Shown: in pieces, positions 17,448 through 26,457 of the stretch
How the letters are laid out: each line of letters starts with the position of its first letter
Position numbering within the stretch: position 1 is the stretch's first letter
Origin: Bacillota bacterium
GTDB taxonomy: Bacteria > Bacillota > Sulfobacillia > JACIYH01
Length of the DNA: 64,000 nt
Reading direction: 5' to 3'
Assembly: GCA_030019365.1 (NCBI GenBank)
Contig: JASEFA010000008.1
Span: 1 to 64,000 of the forward strand
Program-made: the position numbers and the translations under genes
Notes under the pieces: model-generated
Seen by the model: only the letters and a program-made list of their open reading frames with translations
Database searches by the model: none
What the model was told of the DNA's origin: nothing

Positions 17448-18202
17448 CCCGCCCCCCTGTCCCGCCCCGCGAGCCCCGCGCGCAGGAACTCCCGTTGCCG
17501 GGCGAATATGTACCGGATGATGGCCTCCCGGGAAGCGGGGGCGATGCGCGTGAACTCGAAGGCCACCCGCAGGCGGGGCGGCGTCCCCCGCCGGGCGGCA
17601 CACGCCCCTTCGGCACCCGGGATTTCCGGGCGCCATACCCGCACCACCCGGGCCATGGCCTCTACGACCTCCCGCAGATGGTCCGGGTGCAGGTAAAGCC
17701 GCACCCGCACCTCCTGACCCTCCTCCCACTCCCCCGGCAGGTTCGCCGCCAGCCCTCCCCCGCTCAGGTCCACCGCCCGTCCCTCCACTTCCCCGTCCCC
17801 GCCCGGGCCGGCCACCACCACGGGAAGGAGCACCGGCCAGCGCACGTGTTCCCGGCGCTGGACCTTGCGGATCTCGGCCGGGCGCATCACCGTGATGAGG
17901 GGAAGGTGGCCGGGACGGAAATCCTGCACCGTGGTCTGGAAGCCGTACATGCTGCCGTACCGGTGGTACTCCACTTCCACGCTGGCACCCGGTTCCAAGC
18001 ACACCACCTGGCCCAGGCAGATGGGCGCGGAGAGGACCAGGGCGTCTTCGCGTACCTCTTCGATCCTCACCACGTACATCCGGCCCTCGGTACCCAGCTT
18101 CAGGATGGCCCGCTGCCCCTCCCGCAGCACGTCCCCCTGCCTCGTGCGGCCTCCCTCGTGCACCCGGGTCCCATCAGGTGACTCCCGGGGGCCCCCGCCC
18201 AT
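17444..18202 (-). CDS. YcgR-like flagellar brake protein with PilZ domain
   Basis: A 252-residue two-domain protein. Residues about 25-110 look like the YcgR N-terminal domain (LREGQRAILKLG), and the PilZ domain follows. The c-di-GMP residues are intact: RRxxxR at 116-121 (QRREHVRW) and DxSxxG at 145-150. YcgR-type proteins bind c-di-GMP and then slow or stop the flagellar motor. It lies between flhF and sigD and overlaps both, so it is made together with the flagellum. Together with the riboswitch upstream of flgB this gives two c-di-GMP inputs to one operon. Confidence 0.88.
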   Translation of the reverse strand: MGGGPRESPDGTRVHEGGRTRQGDVLREGQRAILKLGTEGRMYVVRIEEVREDALVLSAPICLGQVVCLEPGASVEVEYHRYGSMYGFQTTVQDFRPGHLPLITVMRPAEIRKVQRREHVRWPVLLPVVVAGPGGDGEVEGRAVDLSGGGLAANLPGEWEEGQEVRVRLYLHPDHLREVVEAMARVVRVWRPEIPGAEGACAARRGTPPRLRVAFEFTRIAPASREAIIRYIFARQREFLRAGLAGRDRGAG

Positions 18203-19077
18203 CAGGCCGCCTCCCCCAGCAGTTGCCTGGCCAGCCGCTGGGGAGCGGCGGGCTCCAGGCCCTGCCACAGATCCTGAGAGCTGCACAGGTAGCTGAGGGG
18301 CAGCTCCGTCTTCGCCACCATTTCCAGGACCAGCCCCCACCGGCCGCTCTCGTCGAGCTTGGTGAAGAGCAGGGCGTCACAGCCCAGACCCCGGAGGAAC
18401 CCACCCCAGTGCAGGGCTTCCTGCCGCTCCATGGTCACCGGTATGACGCCCAGCAGGAGATGGGGCTTCAGGGCGCCCACCATGGCTTCCACCTGGGCCC
18501 GGTGGGAGTCCACCCGCGCGTTGCGTCCGGGCGTATCCACCAGCACCAGGTCGACCGCCTCCCACTCTCGCAGCAGGTCAGCCAGGTGGTCCACGTCGCA
18601 GGTCGCCGTCTCCAGATCCAGCATGCGGGCCACGGCCCGGGTCTGCTCCTGGGCACCCGGGCGCACGGTGTCCAGGTTCACCAGCCCCACCCGGCAACCG
18701 TGGCGCGAGCGGGCCCAGGCGGCCAGCTTGGCCAGGGAGGTGGTCTTACCCGCCCCGGTGGGGCCCACCGCCATCACCCGCCGGTCCCGGGGCCAGTCCA
18801 GCAGCCTGACCCGTCCCAGGCGTGCCCCCAGGGCCTGGGCGGGGTGGGGCGATAGAGCCAGCTCCAGGGCGAAGGAGAGGTCCACCCCGTGGGCCAGCAG
18901 GGCGGGCAACAGGCCCGGATCCCACGTAGGCCGCGGGCCCGGGAGGGCGAGCACCTCCACCTGCCTTCCCGCCGGTGCCCGCCGGGTTTCCAGGATGAGG
19001 GCATCGGGGCCCAGCTCACTGTTCACCAGGGCCAGGGCCTCGTGGGTGGTCGACGCCCGGAAAGCGCGGGCATGCAT
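18202..19077 (-). CDS. flhF: Flagellar SRP-type GTPase FlhF
   Basis: A 291-residue SRP-family GTPase that guides flagellar placement and export. It keeps the FlhF start (ARAFRASTTHEALALVNSEL, then GPDALILETR) and the G domain with GPTGAGKTTSLAKLA, VDTPGR and TKLDES. It is shorter than many FlhF proteins because the linker between the N-terminus and GTPase core is small. Its usual partner FlhG (YlxH, a MinD-like ATPase) is not next to it; the PilZ gene follows instead, sharing TGATG. Confidence 0.92.
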   Translation of the reverse strand: MHARAFRASTTHEALALVNSELGPDALILETRRAPAGRQVEVLALPGPRPTWDPGLLPALLAHGVDLSFALELALSPHPAQALGARLGRVRLLDWPRDRRVMAVGPTGAGKTTSLAKLAAWARSRHGCRVGLVNLDTVRPGAQEQTRAVARMLDLETATCDVDHLADLLREWEAVDLVLVDTPGRNARVDSHRAQVEAMVGALKPHLLLGVIPVTMERQEALHWGGFLRGLGCDALLFTKLDESGRWGLVLEMVAKTELPLSYLCSSQDLWQGLEPAAPQRLARQLLGEAA

Positions 19078-19092
19078 CTCATCACCTCCCGG

Positions 19093-21147
19093 TCAGCTCT
19101 CTTCAGAAAGGGTCACCGTGGCCACCGGCTCGATCTCGGCCTTCTCATCCAGCTCCGCATAGGAGAGCACGGTCATGCGGGGCACCAGCTTCTCCACCAG
19201 CCGGCGCACGTGGGGACGGGCCACCGCCTGGCAGAGCAGCACGGGAGGGTGGCCCCGCCCGGCCACCCGGGCTGCCGCGGCCGCCAGGGACCGGCCCAGC
19301 CCCTGCAACGAGGCTGCATCCAGCGCCGACAACCCTCCCCCCGCCGCCTCCACGCCTTCCAGGATGGCCTTTTCCGCGTCGGGGTGGAGGGTGGCGACGG
19401 GGCGAGGGCCGCGATCCAGGCCGAACTGGTGGGTGATGACCCGGGCCAGCGCCTGCCGGCACATCTCCGTGAGGAACTCGGTATCGCGGGTGGCACGGGC
19501 GTGATCGGCCAGGGTTTCGGCGATGAGCACCAGGTCGCGAATTGACACGCCCTCCCCCACCAGGTTGGCCAGCACCTTCTGCACTTCCCCCAGGGTAAGC
19601 AGTCCCGGAACGAGCTCTTCCACCAGGGCGGCATGGGTCTCCTTGAGGGCGTCCAGCATGTCCCGCACCTCCTGCCTGCCCAGGAGGAGGTGGGCGTTGC
19701 CCCGGATCACTTCCGTCAGGTGGGTGGCCAGCACGGCCGAAGGCTCCACCACCGTGTAGCCGGCCAGCTCGGCCCGATCCCGGTCCTCCCGGGATATCCA
19801 GAGGGCGGGCAAGCCGAAGGCCGGCTCCCGGGTGGGAATCCCCTCCAGGCTCTCCCCGGCCTCGCCCGGATTCATGGCCAGCAGGCGGTTGGGATACAGC
19901 TCGCCGCCCTGGATCTCCACGCCCCGCACCTTGATGCTGTACGAGTTGGGACCCAGGCCGCCGATGTTGTCCCGCACCCGCACGGGCGGGATCACCACAC
20001 CCAGCTCCAGGGCCACCTGGCGCCTGATCATGACCACCCGCTCCAGCAGGTCACCGCCCTGGCGGGCGTCCGCAAGGGGAATGAGGGAATATCCGAGCTC
20101 CACCTCCAGGGGGTCGACCCGCATCAGGCTGAAGATGCTCTCGGGCCGGCGCATGGCTTCCAGCTCTTCCTCCCGCTGGCGCCGCTCCTCCTCGGCCTCG
20201 TCCCGCCGGCGGCGGTTGCGGATGGTGACGGTCAGCCCTCCCAGGGCGGCACCCAGCGCCAGGAAGGGCAGGTGGGGGAGCCCGGGGACCAGGCCCATGA
20301 TGGCCACCACCACCGCCGCAATCCCCAGGGCGCGGGGGTATCCCAGCACCTGAGTCCCCAGCTCTTCCCCCAGGCTGGCCCCCGAGGCGGAGCGGGTTAC
20401 CACCATGCCGGCGGCAGTGGAGATGAGCAGGGCCGGTATCTGGACGGCCAGGCCCTGCCCCACCGTGAGCAGGGCATACAGCTGGAGGGCGTCCCCCGCG
20501 GCCATTCCCCTCTGCAGGACACCCACCAGCAGGCCGCCCACCACGTCGATCGCCATCACCACCAGGGCGGCGATGGCATCGCCCCGCACGAACTTGGAGG
20601 CACCGTCCATGGCGCCGAAGAAGTCAGCCTCCCGCTCTATCAGCCGCCGCCTTTCGCGCGCCTCCTCCTCGGTGATGTTGCCGGCATGGAGGTCGGCATC
20701 TATGGCCATCTGCTTGCCGGGCATGGCATCCAGGGTGAACCGGGCCGCCACCTCAGCGATGCGCTCCGCGCCCCGGGTGATTACCAGGAACTGCACCAGG
20801 ACCAGGATGAGGAACACCACGATGCCCACGGCCGGGCTGGCACCGATGACGAACTCGCCGAAGCGACCGATCACCTGCCCGGCCGCCCCGTGGAGCAGGA
20901 TGAGCCGGGTGGACGCCACGGTGAGGGAAAGCCGGAACAGGGTCAGCACCAGGAGCAGGGAGGGGAACGCGCCCAGGTCGAGAGGGCGGAGCAGGTAGGT
21001 GGTGGCCAGCAGGACCAGCAGGGAGAAAGCGAGATTGAATGAGAGCAGGAGGTCCAGCAGCAGGGGAGGCACGGGCACCACCAGCATGGCCAGTACCAGC
21101 ACCATGCCCGCGGCCAGGGCCAGGTCGCCCTGCTTAGCCATCGCCAT
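19093..21147 (-). CDS. flhA: Flagellar export gate protein FlhA
   Basis: A 684-residue core component of the type III export gate. Residues about 1-310 form membrane helices with the family block RFTLDAMPGKQMAIDADL, and the cytoplasmic domain carries GELYPNRLLAMNPGE and the late chaperone-docking region. ATG 21147 sits 8 bases after GGAGG and overlaps flhB by 14 bases. GTG and ATG codons slightly upstream are too close to the ribosome site. Confidence 0.97.
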   Translation of the reverse strand: MAMAKQGDLALAAGMVLVLAMLVVPVPPLLLDLLLSFNLAFSLLVLLATTYLLRPLDLGAFPSLLLVLTLFRLSLTVASTRLILLHGAAGQVIGRFGEFVIGASPAVGIVVFLILVLVQFLVITRGAERIAEVAARFTLDAMPGKQMAIDADLHAGNITEEEARERRRLIEREADFFGAMDGASKFVRGDAIAALVVMAIDVVGGLLVGVLQRGMAAGDALQLYALLTVGQGLAVQIPALLISTAAGMVVTRSASGASLGEELGTQVLGYPRALGIAAVVVAIMGLVPGLPHLPFLALGAALGGLTVTIRNRRRRDEAEEERRQREEELEAMRRPESIFSLMRVDPLEVELGYSLIPLADARQGGDLLERVVMIRRQVALELGVVIPPVRVRDNIGGLGPNSYSIKVRGVEIQGGELYPNRLLAMNPGEAGESLEGIPTREPAFGLPALWISREDRDRAELAGYTVVEPSAVLATHLTEVIRGNAHLLLGRQEVRDMLDALKETHAALVEELVPGLLTLGEVQKVLANLVGEGVSIRDLVLIAETLADHARATRDTEFLTEMCRQALARVITHQFGLDRGPRPVATLHPDAEKAILEGVEAAGGGLSALDAASLQGLGRSLAAAAARVAGRGHPPVLLCQAVARPHVRRLVEKLVPRMTVLSYAELDEKAEIEPVATVTLSEES

Positions 21148-22231
21148 CCTCATCACCTCCCATCCGGCGTCCCGTGAGCCGGTACACGAAGGCCAGCACC
21201 TCCGCCACCGCCTGGTAGAGCTGGGGCGGGATGGCCTGCCCCACGTCCACCAGGCGGTACAGGGATTGGGCCAGTTGCCTGTTTTCCACCACCGTCACCC
21301 AGTGCTTGCGGGCCAGGGCGATGATGCGTAGCGCCACGTGCCCCTTGCCCTTGGCCACCACCACGGGGGCGTCCATGCCGGCGGGGTCGTAGCGCAGGGC
21401 CACCGCGTAGGTGGTGGGGTTGCGCACCACCACATCTGCCCGGGCCACGTCGGACAGCATGCGCATGCGGCTGATCTCCCGCTGCCGGCGCCGGATGCGG
21501 GCCCGCAGCTCCGGGTTCCCCTCGGCCTGGCGGAGCTCTTCCTTGAGCTCCTGCCGGGACATGCGCAGGCTGACCTCGTACTCCCAGCGCTGATAGAACC
21601 AGTCGGCGACCGCCAGGACCACGAACCCACCCCCCGCCCACAGCACCATGCGGTACGCCATTTCGGCGGCGGCGCGCAGGGCTTCTCCCAGGGAGACCAG
21701 GGGCAGGGTGGCCAGGACCTCCCGCCGGGCGGAGACCGTGAGGTAGCACACGTACCCCACGATGGTCACCTTGAGGAACCCCTTCAGCAGCTCGGCCAGG
21801 CTTCGCCGGGAGAGCAGCCGCCCCAACCCGCGCACCGGGTCGAGCCGGCCGAGATCGAAGGAGAGGGGACCGCCGGTAAAGAGGAACCCCACCTGCCCCA
21901 GGTTCACCACCAGGCCCGCCGTGAGCGCCACTCCCATGAGGGGAAGCGCCCCCAGCGCCAGGACCTTCCCCGCTGGAACCAGCACCAGGCCCAGATTCTC
22001 CCAGCTCAGCTCGGGCAGGGGACGGCTCCACAGGGCGCGGACCATGTCCCGCCATGCCCGGGCCGTCAGGGGGAGAAGGTAGCGGCAGCTCACCAGCACC
22101 GCCACCGTCACGGCGGCAGCGGTGGCCTCCTGGCTCCGGAACACCTGGCCCCGCCTGCGGGCCTCCTGTCTCTTGCGCGGGGTGGCCGGAAACGGCCTGT
22201 CGTCGGCGAAAAGCTGCAGGTCGAAGGTCAC
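21134..22231 (-). CDS. flhB: Flagellar export switch protein FlhB with variant NPTT site
   Basis: A 365-residue export protein: four membrane helices (about 38-210), then the cytoplasmic linker and domain. Export switching in this family depends on self-cleavage between Asn and Pro in NPTH. Here residues 271-274 read Asn-Pro-Thr-Thr (RNPTTYAVAL), so the scissile Asn-Pro is kept and the His is replaced. Start GTG 22231 overlaps the fliR stop (GTGA) with GGGAGG upstream. All other family blocks look normal. Confidence 0.95.
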   Translation of the reverse strand: MTFDLQLFADDRPFPATPRKRQEARRRGQVFRSQEATAAAVTVAVLVSCRYLLPLTARAWRDMVRALWSRPLPELSWENLGLVLVPAGKVLALGALPLMGVALTAGLVVNLGQVGFLFTGGPLSFDLGRLDPVRGLGRLLSRRSLAELLKGFLKVTIVGYVCYLTVSARREVLATLPLVSLGEALRAAAEMAYRMVLWAGGGFVVLAVADWFYQRWEYEVSLRMSRQELKEELRQAEGNPELRARIRRRQREISRMRMLSDVARADVVVRNPTTYAVALRYDPAGMDAPVVVAKGKGHVALRIIALARKHWVTVVENRQLAQSLYRLVDVGQAIPPQLYQAVAEVLAFVYRLTGRRMGGDEDGDG

Positions 22232-23019
22232 GGCATTCCACCTCCCGGAGCGGGAGTCATCACCCGCAGCAATGCCTCCGCCACCCTTTGCTGCCAACCT
22301 CCGAAGGCTGACACATAGGCGGGCAGGGCGAGGGCCAGGAACAGCACCCCCAGCCAGCTCTTGAGGGGCAGGCCCACCACGAAGATGTTCATCTGGGGGA
22401 CCGTGCGCGAGACCAGTCCCAGGGCCAGGTTGGCCAGGAACATGGGCACCACCAGGGGGGCTGCCAGCTGGAGCCCCAGTACGAACATGGCCCCCGCCTG
22501 GACCACCAGGCCCTGTGCGGCCGCCGGAGTCAGCACCACCGCACCCGGGGGGATGATCTGCAGGCTGCGCACCAGGGCCGCCAGCAGGAGGTGGTGTCCG
22601 TCCGCCCCCAAGAAGACGACCAGGCACACGAGGTACAGGAAGGTACCGGCCACCGGCACGGGCGCCCCGAAGGTGGGATCGACCACGTTGGCGATGCCCA
22701 CGCCCAGCTCGAAGTCCAGATAGTATCCCGCCATCTGCACGGCGGCGAAGCACAGAGAGGCCGCAAATCCCGCCAGGGCCCCCCAGGCCAGCTCCCCGGC
22801 CCCGGCCAGGGCCAGAGGAACCGCAGATGCGGGCACGCGAGAGCCGTCCACCGTGGGGAGGAGGACGACGGCCAGAAACAGGCAGAGGGAAATCTTCACC
22901 GCAGCCGGGAACATGCGGCTCGACCAGAAGGGGGCGGCCAGGAAGAGCCCGGTCAGGCGCATGAGCACCAGGAAGAAGACAGGTATCCCGCCCGCCAGGG
23001 TCTCCAGCACCGCCACCAT
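22228..23019 (-). CDS. fliR: Flagellar export protein FliR
   Basis: A 263-residue polytopic export-gate subunit that forms the FliPQR pore. Hydrophobic helices run throughout, with FAAVQMAGYYLDFELGVGIA and the VDPTFG motif typical of FliR. ATG 23019 follows a good ribosome site (GAGGGGAGGGAG). Confidence 0.95.
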   Translation of the reverse strand: MVAVLETLAGGIPVFFLVLMRLTGLFLAAPFWSSRMFPAAVKISLCLFLAVVLLPTVDGSRVPASAVPLALAGAGELAWGALAGFAASLCFAAVQMAGYYLDFELGVGIANVVDPTFGAPVPVAGTFLYLVCLVVFLGADGHHLLLAALVRSLQIIPPGAVVLTPAAAQGLVVQAGAMFVLGLQLAAPLVVPMFLANLALGLVSRTVPQMNIFVVGLPLKSWLGVLFLALALPAYVSAFGGWQQRVAEALLRVMTPAPGGGMP

Positions 23020-23087
23020 GATCTCCCTCCCCTCGCCGGTCGCTTCCGCCGCGCCGCCCTCCCGGGCCTGGGCCCGGCGGCCCGGCT

Positions 23088-23114
23088 GCCACCACGCCCG
23101 CGGGCCGTGGTGGC
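23088..23114 (-). other. Perfect 9-base inverted repeat between fliQ and fliR
   Basis: GCCACCACG (23088-23096) and CGTGGTGGC (23106-23114) are perfect complements around a 9-base loop that can itself pair partly. It lies in the roughly 100-base gap between fliQ and fliR, the only sizeable gap among the export genes. No U-tract follows. It could stabilise mRNA ends or attenuate transcription. Confidence 0.55.
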
Positions 23115-23120
23115 GTGACT

Positions 23121-23387
23121 CTATGGGACTGCGCCCATCTGGGCGAAGGCCCGCTGCACGAATGCCACCAGCACCCGCAGCATCCATCCCCCGAATAGGA
23201 GGAATCCCACGAAAACCGCCACGATCTTGGGCACGAAGGCCAGAGTCTGCTCGTGGAGCTGGGTGGTGGCCTGGATCAGGCTGACCAGGAGACCCACCCC
23301 CATGCTCAGGGCGAACACGGGTGCCCCCACCAGCAGCACGGTCATCAGGGCATCCCGCCCTAACGCCATCGCCCACCCGTCGGTCAT
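23121..23387 (-). CDS. fliQ: Flagellar export protein FliQ
   Basis: An 88-residue two-helix membrane protein of the FliPQR export pore, with the block VSLIQATTQLHEQTLAFVPKI. ATG 23387 gives the usual length of about 89. GTG codons at 23393 and 23396 are alternatives. Confidence 0.95.
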   Translation of the reverse strand: MTDGWAMALGRDALMTVLLVGAPVFALSMGVGLLVSLIQATTQLHEQTLAFVPKIVAVFVGFLLFGGWMLRVLVAFVQRAFAQMGAVP

Positions 23388-23447
23388 GCGCACCACCCCG
23401 TCATCCGTCCGCGCCGCCCTGCCGCCGGCTGGCCTCCGGGCAGCGCA

Positions 23448-24554
23448 TCAGTGAAAGGAGGTCACCAGGGACCGCACCAGCAGGTCCCAGCCGTCCACCA
23501 GTACGAAGAGAAGGAGCTTGAAGGGCAGGGACACCATCATGGGGGGCAGCATCAGCATCCCCATGGACATCAAGGTGCTGGCCACCACCATGTCGATGAC
23601 CAGGAAGGGCACGAAGAGGATGAACCCCATCTGGAAGGCAGTCTTCAGCTCGCTGGTGGCAAAGGCGGGCACCAGCGTCCACAATGGTACGTCCTCGGGT
23701 CTTTCGGGCCGGGGCTGTCCTCCCAGCCGCAGGAAGAGCGACAGATCGGCCTGCCGGGTCTGGCGCAGCATGAAGTCCCGCAACGGCGCCTGGGCCCGGG
23801 TGAGGGCCTGGGTCTGATCGATCTCCCCCGCCAGATAGGGTTGCAGGGCATCCCGGTTCACGGTCTGCCAGACCGGGGCCATGATGAAGACGGTGAGGAA
23901 AAGGGCCAGGCCAATGAGCACCTGGTTCGGGGGCGTCTGCTGCAGGGCAAGGGCGCTGCGCAGGAAGGAGAGCACCACCACCACCCGGGTGAAGGAGGTC
24001 ACCATGATCAGGATGGCGGGGGCCAGCGAGAGCACGGTGAGCAGGAGCAGGATCTGCACGGTAAGGGTCAGGCCGCCCGGCCCGCCGCCGGGCTCGACCC
24101 CCACGGTGACCCGGGGGAAGGGCCAGCTGTCCTGATGCCCCGGCGCGGGAAGGGCCGGCTGGGCAAGGGCCACCCCCGGGCATCCCAGCACCGAACCCAG
24201 CACCACACCCCCTACGGCCAGCAGCACGAGTCCCAGCATCATACCCTGCCCCCGGTGAGAGACGAGCCGGCGCAGCATCTCGGCGAAGGGCCTGCCGGCC
24301 GGAGCGGGTGCCGTCTCTTCGCCGGCAGCGGTCTCCGCCAGGAGGGATACCCCGTCCCCCACGCCCAGCAGCATCCAGCGGTCCCCGAACCTCACCAGGC
24401 ACAGGTAGCGGTTGCCCCCCAGGGGCATGGTCTCCACCAGGCGCAGGTGGTTGCCCCGGGGGAGGTTCAGCCGCCCGAAGTAGCGGGCCGAAGCATACGC
24501 CAGTGCCATCACCAGCAGCGAAAAGACCACAAATTGCAGCAACGCCCACCCCAT
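23448..24554 (-). CDS. fliP: FliO-FliP fusion, flagellar export apparatus
   Basis: One 368-residue open frame that joins two normally separate proteins. Residues 1 to about 80 are FliO-like: a membrane helix, then LRLVETMPLGGNRYLCLVRFG and GVGDGVSLL. A short Ala/Pro linker follows. From Met105 the sequence is a full FliP, starting with a signal-peptide-like helix (MMLGLVLLAV), then the pore-forming helices with SFTRVVVVLSFLRSAL and MAPVWQTV. FliO normally helps FliP assemble. An internal ATG at 24242 with a G-rich stretch before it could also yield free FliP of 264 residues. No stop or frameshift separates them. ATG 24554 has AGAGGGG upstream. Confidence 0.9.
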   Translation of the reverse strand: MGWALLQFVVFSLLVMALAYASARYFGRLNLPRGNHLRLVETMPLGGNRYLCLVRFGDRWMLLGVGDGVSLLAETAAGEETAPAPAGRPFAEMLRRLVSHRGQGMMLGLVLLAVGGVVLGSVLGCPGVALAQPALPAPGHQDSWPFPRVTVGVEPGGGPGGLTLTVQILLLLTVLSLAPAILIMVTSFTRVVVVLSFLRSALALQQTPPNQVLIGLALFLTVFIMAPVWQTVNRDALQPYLAGEIDQTQALTRAQAPLRDFMLRQTRQADLSLFLRLGGQPRPERPEDVPLWTLVPAFATSELKTAFQMGFILFVPFLVIDMVVASTLMSMGMLMLPPMMVSLPFKLLLFVLVDGWDLLVRSLVTSFH

Positions 24555-24571
24555 CGGCCCCGCCCCTCTTT

Positions 24572-25030
24572 CTATCCACCCCGCTGGGCCCGCTCGGCCG
24601 GCACCGGGCCGACTGCACCGCCCACCGCCGCCCGGAACCTGCCCTCATCCAGCGGCTTCACCACGAAGTCGTCCGCACCCGCCTCCACCGCCGCCTGCAC
24701 CCACCGCGACTGCACCAGGGCCGAACACACCACCACCCGGCACCAGGGCACCTCGGCCTTGATGCGCCTGATCAGCTCCGTACCAGGCATGTCCGGCAGC
24801 GCCAGGTCGAGCACCACCAGGCCCGGCCGGTGGGTGAGCGCCATCTCCAGGCCCCGCCGGCCATCGCCCGCCGCACCCACCACCTGCCAGCCCGCCCGCG
24901 CCAGCTCGGAGACCAGCTCCTGGCGGAGGAAACGGGTCTGCTCCACCACCACAGCCAGGTTGTTGCCCGCCGCCGCGGCCAGGTTGTTGCCCCCCACCGC
25001 AGCCAGGTCGTTGCCCGCCGCGTAGCTCAC
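24572..25030 (-). CDS. CheY-like receiver protein with altered acidic pocket
   Basis: A single receiver domain of 152 residues, placed where clostridial fla operons have cheY. The phospho-acceptor Asp75 (LVVLDLALPDMPG), Ser103 and Lys125 (DFVVKPLD) are present. The usual acidic pair after the first strand reads Glu30-Gln31. The N-terminus holds three tandem copies of an eight-residue unit like GNNLAxxx, coded by a 24-base DNA repeat, the last copy being the first beta strand. GTG 25030 has GGGAGGG 7 bases upstream; ATG 25069 would add 13 residues. It may still bind FliM, but metal binding may be weakened. Confidence 0.8.
   Translation of the reverse strand: MSYAAGNDLAAVGGNNLAAAAGNNLAVVVEQTRFLRQELVSELARAGWQVVGAAGDGRRGLEMALTHRPGLVVLDLALPDMPGTELIRRIKAEVPWCRVVVCSALVQSRWVQAAVEAGADDFVVKPLDEGRFRAAVGGAVGPVPAERAQRGG
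24954..25025 (-). repeat. Three tandem 24-base repeats in the cheY-like gene
   Basis: Units at 24954-24977, 24978-25001 and 25002-25025 share GCCAGGTTGTTGCCCGCCG with a few changes (+ strand). They are in frame and code for GNDLAAVG, GNNLAAAA and GNNLAVVV, so the repeat duplicates the first strand of the receiver domain. Confidence 0.9.
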
Positions 25031-25099
25031 CCGCACGCCCTCCCACTCACCATCGGGTTCCTTCCCCATCCCACCCGGACCGCCCGCACCGCCACCCCA

Positions 25100-25462
25100 T
25101 CACTTGAGGGCCGACACCCGATCGGCGGTGGACACCACGTCCGTTACCCGGACCCCGAAGTTTTCGTCCACCACCACCACTTCGCCCCGCGCCACCAGCT
25201 TGCCGTTGACCAGGACGTCTACGGGCTCTCCCGCCAGCTTGTCCAGCTCAATGATGGAGCCCACCCCCAGGCTGAGGATGTCCCGCACCAGCCGCCGTGC
25301 CCGTCCCAGCTCCACGGTAACCTGCAGAGGGACGTCGAGCAGAAGGTCCAGGCTCACCCCTTCCCCGCGGCCGGAGGCAGGCGCCAGTTCCTCGAACTCT
25401 GCTTTCTCCACCGCCACCCGCTCGTCGGCCACCTTATCTTTCTGGCTCGAACCCTTACTCAT
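25100..25462 (-). CDS. fliN: Flagellar switch protein FliN
   Basis: A 120-residue C-ring protein. A charged start of about 35 residues is followed by the SpoA-type domain ([44 protein letters not shown]). Many Bacillota encode the longer FliY with a CheC phosphatase part here. This one lacks it, so CheY-P removal must rely on something else. It overlaps the fliM stop by 8 bases. Confidence 0.95.
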   Translation of the reverse strand: MSKGSSQKDKVADERVAVEKAEFEELAPASGRGEGVSLDLLLDVPLQVTVELGRARRLVRDILSLGVGSIIELDKLAGEPVDVLVNGKLVARGEVVVVDENFGVRVTDVVSTADRVSALK

Positions 25463-26444
25463 CGTCCTCCGCCTCCCTTGCTGCCAGCACCTTCACCACC
25501 TGCACCGCCGCCCGGTTTCCCACCCGGCCCGGCCGCACCCGGAAAGCCGGGCGGGTCCCCAGATACACGGTGAGCGGTTCACCCACCGGCTGGCCCAGCC
25601 TGACCACGTCTCCCCGCTCGAGGTTGAGCAGCTGGCCTATGGTGAGCGTGGCCTTCCCCAGTCGCACCGACATGTCCACCCGCACGTCCTGGAGGTTGGC
25701 CCCATTGGACGCTGGCGCCGCAATCTCCCCCCCTCCCGCCCAGCGGTGGGAAGTAAGCTGTCCCAGCACCGACTTCAGGGACGAGTACGGCAGGCACAGG
25801 CGCAGCGACCCCCCTGTTTCTCCCAGCATGGCGGTGAAGGTGATGACCGCCGCCACCTCGTTGGGCGGAATCACCTGGGCAAACAGGGGATTGGTTTCAA
25901 TGGAGTCCAGCCGTGGTTTCAGCGCCACCAGGCCCTGCCACGCCTCCGCCAGGGCCGAGAGCATGCCCCCAAAGACCCGCTCCATCACCGTCACCTCGAT
26001 GTCGGTGAGGGCCCGCTCCCCTGCCTCTCCCGCGCCCAGGCCCCCCAGCAGGCGATCGATGAGCGGGAAGGCCAGGGCGGGGTGGACGTCCACCATCTGT
26101 CGGCCCGGTAGGGGTTCCATGCTCACCAGGCACAGCACCGAGGGACTGCGCACAGAGGTGAGGAACTCGCCATAGGTGAGCTGCTCCACCGCATCCAGGG
26201 TCACCCGGGCCATGGTGCGCAAGTGGGCGGACAGAACGGTGGTCCACACGCGGGCGAAGTTCTCGTGCACCATCTGCAGGGTGCGCAGGTGATCCTTCGA
26301 GAACTTGTCCGGTCGACGGAAGTCGTACACCCGCACGGTCGGCCTGATGACGGGTCCTTCCCGCTGGGCCGGCTGGCCCCCCAGCTTCCCGGAGGCCAGG
26401 GCCTGCAACAGATCGTCCACCTCTTTCTGGGAGAGTACTTCCAC
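25455..26444 (-). CDS. fliM: Flagellar switch protein FliM
   Basis: A 329-residue C-ring protein. The N-terminal CheY-P binding peptide [10 protein letters not shown] is at residues 4-13. The CheC-like middle domain (around FKAxxx-type region to about 230) and the C-terminal SpoA domain from about 250 follow. GTG 26444 has GGGGGG upstream. The intact CheY-binding peptide shows the switch is meant to be controlled by a CheY even though the local CheY-like protein is odd. Confidence 0.96.
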   Translation of the reverse strand: MEVLSQKEVDDLLQALASGKLGGQPAQREGPVIRPTVRVYDFRRPDKFSKDHLRTLQMVHENFARVWTTVLSAHLRTMARVTLDAVEQLTYGEFLTSVRSPSVLCLVSMEPLPGRQMVDVHPALAFPLIDRLLGGLGAGEAGERALTDIEVTVMERVFGGMLSALAEAWQGLVALKPRLDSIETNPLFAQVIPPNEVAAVITFTAMLGETGGSLRLCLPYSSLKSVLGQLTSHRWAGGGEIAAPASNGANLQDVRVDMSVRLGKATLTIGQLLNLERGDVVRLGQPVGEPLTVYLGTRPAFRVRPGRVGNRAAVQVVKVLAAREAEDDE

Positions 26445-26457
26445 CGTGCCCGCCCCC

